From positions 1 through 14,218 of the forward strand of contig CANFNN010000046.1 in assembly GCA_947448095.1 (NCBI GenBank): a stretch of DNA of 14,218 nucleotides. The letters run 5' to 3'. Of the stretch, positions 13,252 to 14,218 are shown one piece after another (within the stretch, counting starts at the first letter, position 1; each line of letters begins with the position of its first letter). Both the position numbers and the translations under genes were made by a program. The DNA comes from Bacteriovoracaceae bacterium (GTDB taxonomy: Bacteria; Bdellovibrionota; Bacteriovoracia; Bacteriovoracales; Bacteriovoracaceae). Under the pieces are notes generated by a model. That model was not told the origin of the DNA. It saw only the letters and a list, made by a program, of their open reading frames with translations, and ran no database searches.

Positions 13252-14218
13252 TTAAACCTTCCAGCGGAACTGGATGGTTTCCCAGTTGTGACACTGAGGA
13301 CAGCGCCAGAAAATCTCATCTGAATTGTAACCGCACTGAGAGCAGTAATGCCTAGTCAGAGAGCTATGAAGATTATTCAAAAGTCCCTTTGTCTGTATCA
13401 GAGCTTCGTCATTTTTTCCGACTTCAATCAAAAGCTTAATGTATTCGACTTTCAAAACATCTGAATGTCCGTGGTTTTTCATCCAACCATCCAGAAGATC
13501 AAAGGCATCTCCTGTTTTATTTAAGTCTTTGAGTAATCGAATTTTTGAAAGCACGACTGACGGTGAGCTCATTAAGTCGAGATCATTCAGACCAAGGAAA
13601 TAGTCCTTAAGCTGTTGCAGGCGCTGGTAATACTCGTCTTTTTGTGGAAGTTTTGAATTAAAAGTATCAAGGGAAACAAAAATAAAAGTGGCATACATCG
13701 GATGCTCTTTTAAAAGTTCCAAAAGAACTCCATTAGCATCTTCCATTTTGCCCTGGACCAAAAACAATTTCAGACGAAGAATCTTAGCGGAAACAGAGGG
13801 AGCAAAGCGAAATGCGTCCTCTAGTTCTTCGGCACACGCTTTAAACTGGCCTTGCTCAAAAAGAGCTTTGGCTTTCTGAACAAGTATATGTGAAATCGTT
13901 TCAGATTGATTTTCCTGCCCCACTTTTGAGAGCATGATACGGTAATTATAGGCCTGATCCCAGTCCTCGGTATCTTCAAAAATTCGGCACAAGGCATGAA
14001 TCACGTCCTGTTGGTCGCGATTAATTTTGAGAACGTCTTTATACGTCTCAATTGCCTTATCAATAAACCCACCCTTGTCAAAATCCAAGGCCAGCTCTTT
14101 CAAGGCCTGAAGACGAGTGGACTCCGAAATACTCTCACGAGCAATGAGGGATCGATGAATGGATATCGCTTTTTCAATTTCGCCATTCGAGCGAAACAAT
14201 CCGCCTAAAGCAAAATAC
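13252..14218 (-). CDS. lapB: LapB (YciM)-like TPR protein with C-terminal rubredoxin-like domain (5' end outside window)
   Basis: The open frame continues through the right edge; the first whole codons read YFALGGLFRSNGEIEKAISI, close to LapB 'LGNLFRSRGEVDRAIRIH'. A TTG at 14199 lies inside this TPR and is not a credible start. Several TPR-type helical repeats fill the visible part. The end, 'HYCSQCGYNSDEIFWRCPQC' then 'HNWETIQ', matches the LapB rubredoxin-like metal-binding domain, with four Cys as two CxxC pairs (bases 13344-13291). In E. coli, LapB is an inner-membrane-anchored cytoplasmic protein that directs FtsH to degrade LpxC and so limits lipopolysaccharide synthesis; its membrane anchor would be beyond the edge. 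Whether LpxC control holds in this organism is unknown. The stop abuts the SH3-like gene that leads towards the Tol genes. Confidence 0.9.
   Translation of the reverse strand, partial: YFALGGLFRSNGEIEKAISIHRSLIARESISESTRLQALKELALDFDKGGFIDKAIETYKDVLKINRDQQDVIHALCRIFEDTEDWDQAYNYRIMLSKVGQENQSETISHILVQKAKALFEQGQFKACAEELEDAFRFAPSVSAKILRLKLFLVQGKMEDANGVLLELLKEHPMYATFIFVSLDTFNSKLPQKDEYYQRLQQLKDYFLGLNDLDLMSSPSVVLSKIRLLKDLNKTGDAFDLLDGWMKNHGHSDVLKVEYIKLLIEVGKNDEALIQTKGLLNNLHSSLTRHYCSQCGYNSDEIFWRCPQCHNWETIQFRWKV

Noticed and set aside
14197..14199. TTG as the start of the lapB-like gene.
   Set aside because: The frame stays open to the right edge and the upstream codons complete a TPR motif typical of LapB, so the gene is truncated by the window rather than starting here.

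Overview
All sixteen genes in this window read leftward on the minus strand, so the natural reading direction is from base 14218 down to base 1. Composition is AT-rich (roughly 40% GC by eye) and the genes are tightly packed. The longest gene-free stretches are about 135 bases (7721-7855) and 120 bases (4367-4486). I see no rRNA, tRNA, CRISPR array, transposon or prophage. The content is core cell-envelope and division machinery of a Gram-negative (diderm) bacterium: Tol system, FtsEX-EnvC, a C-terminal processing protease and a LapB homologue. The low GC, the divergence from proteobacterial models and the style of the lineage-specific small proteins suggest a Bdellovibrionota-type deltaproteobacterial relative (for example the Bacteriovorax/Peredibacter group). 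That assignment is inference; no marker gene proves it.

Region A (14218-7856) looks like one long operon, with neighbours abutting, overlapping, or separated by only 4 to 9 bases. Its order is lapB-like TPR/rubredoxin protein (5' end outside the window), a small secreted SH3-like protein, a secreted protein that resembles an M48 peptidase with a ruined active site, an eight-helix membrane protein of unknown function, then tolQ, tolR, a tolA/tonB-type gene and tolB. No pal or cpoB follows tolB. LapB controls lipopolysaccharide synthesis in enterobacteria and Tol maintains the outer membrane during division, so this convoy probably serves outer-membrane homeostasis, with three uncharacterised passengers.

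Region B (7812-4487) holds regulators. A GAF/AAA+/Fis-HTH protein has its own predicted promoter. It is built like a sigma-54 activator but lacks the GAFTGA loop. It is followed by a 70-residue basic protein with its own predicted promoter, and by an HD-domain phosphohydrolase of the SAMHD1/dNTPase type. GC-rich hairpins of similar design lie on both sides of the HD gene.

Region C (4456-1) starts with a predicted promoter and holds ftsE, ftsX, envC, ctpA and xseA (3' end outside the window). ftsE/ftsX overlap by 13 bases, ftsX/envC by 4 (ATGA) and ctpA/xseA by 1 (TAATG). FtsEX is expected to gate EnvC, which activates cell-wall amidases at the septum; the CtpA protease is a periplasmic partner gene, and xseA is co-transcribed by position.

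No complete novel system is obvious. The points most worth a second look are the GAFTGA-less activator, the pseudo-M48 protein with its membrane neighbour inside the lapB-tol convoy, and the paired hairpins.
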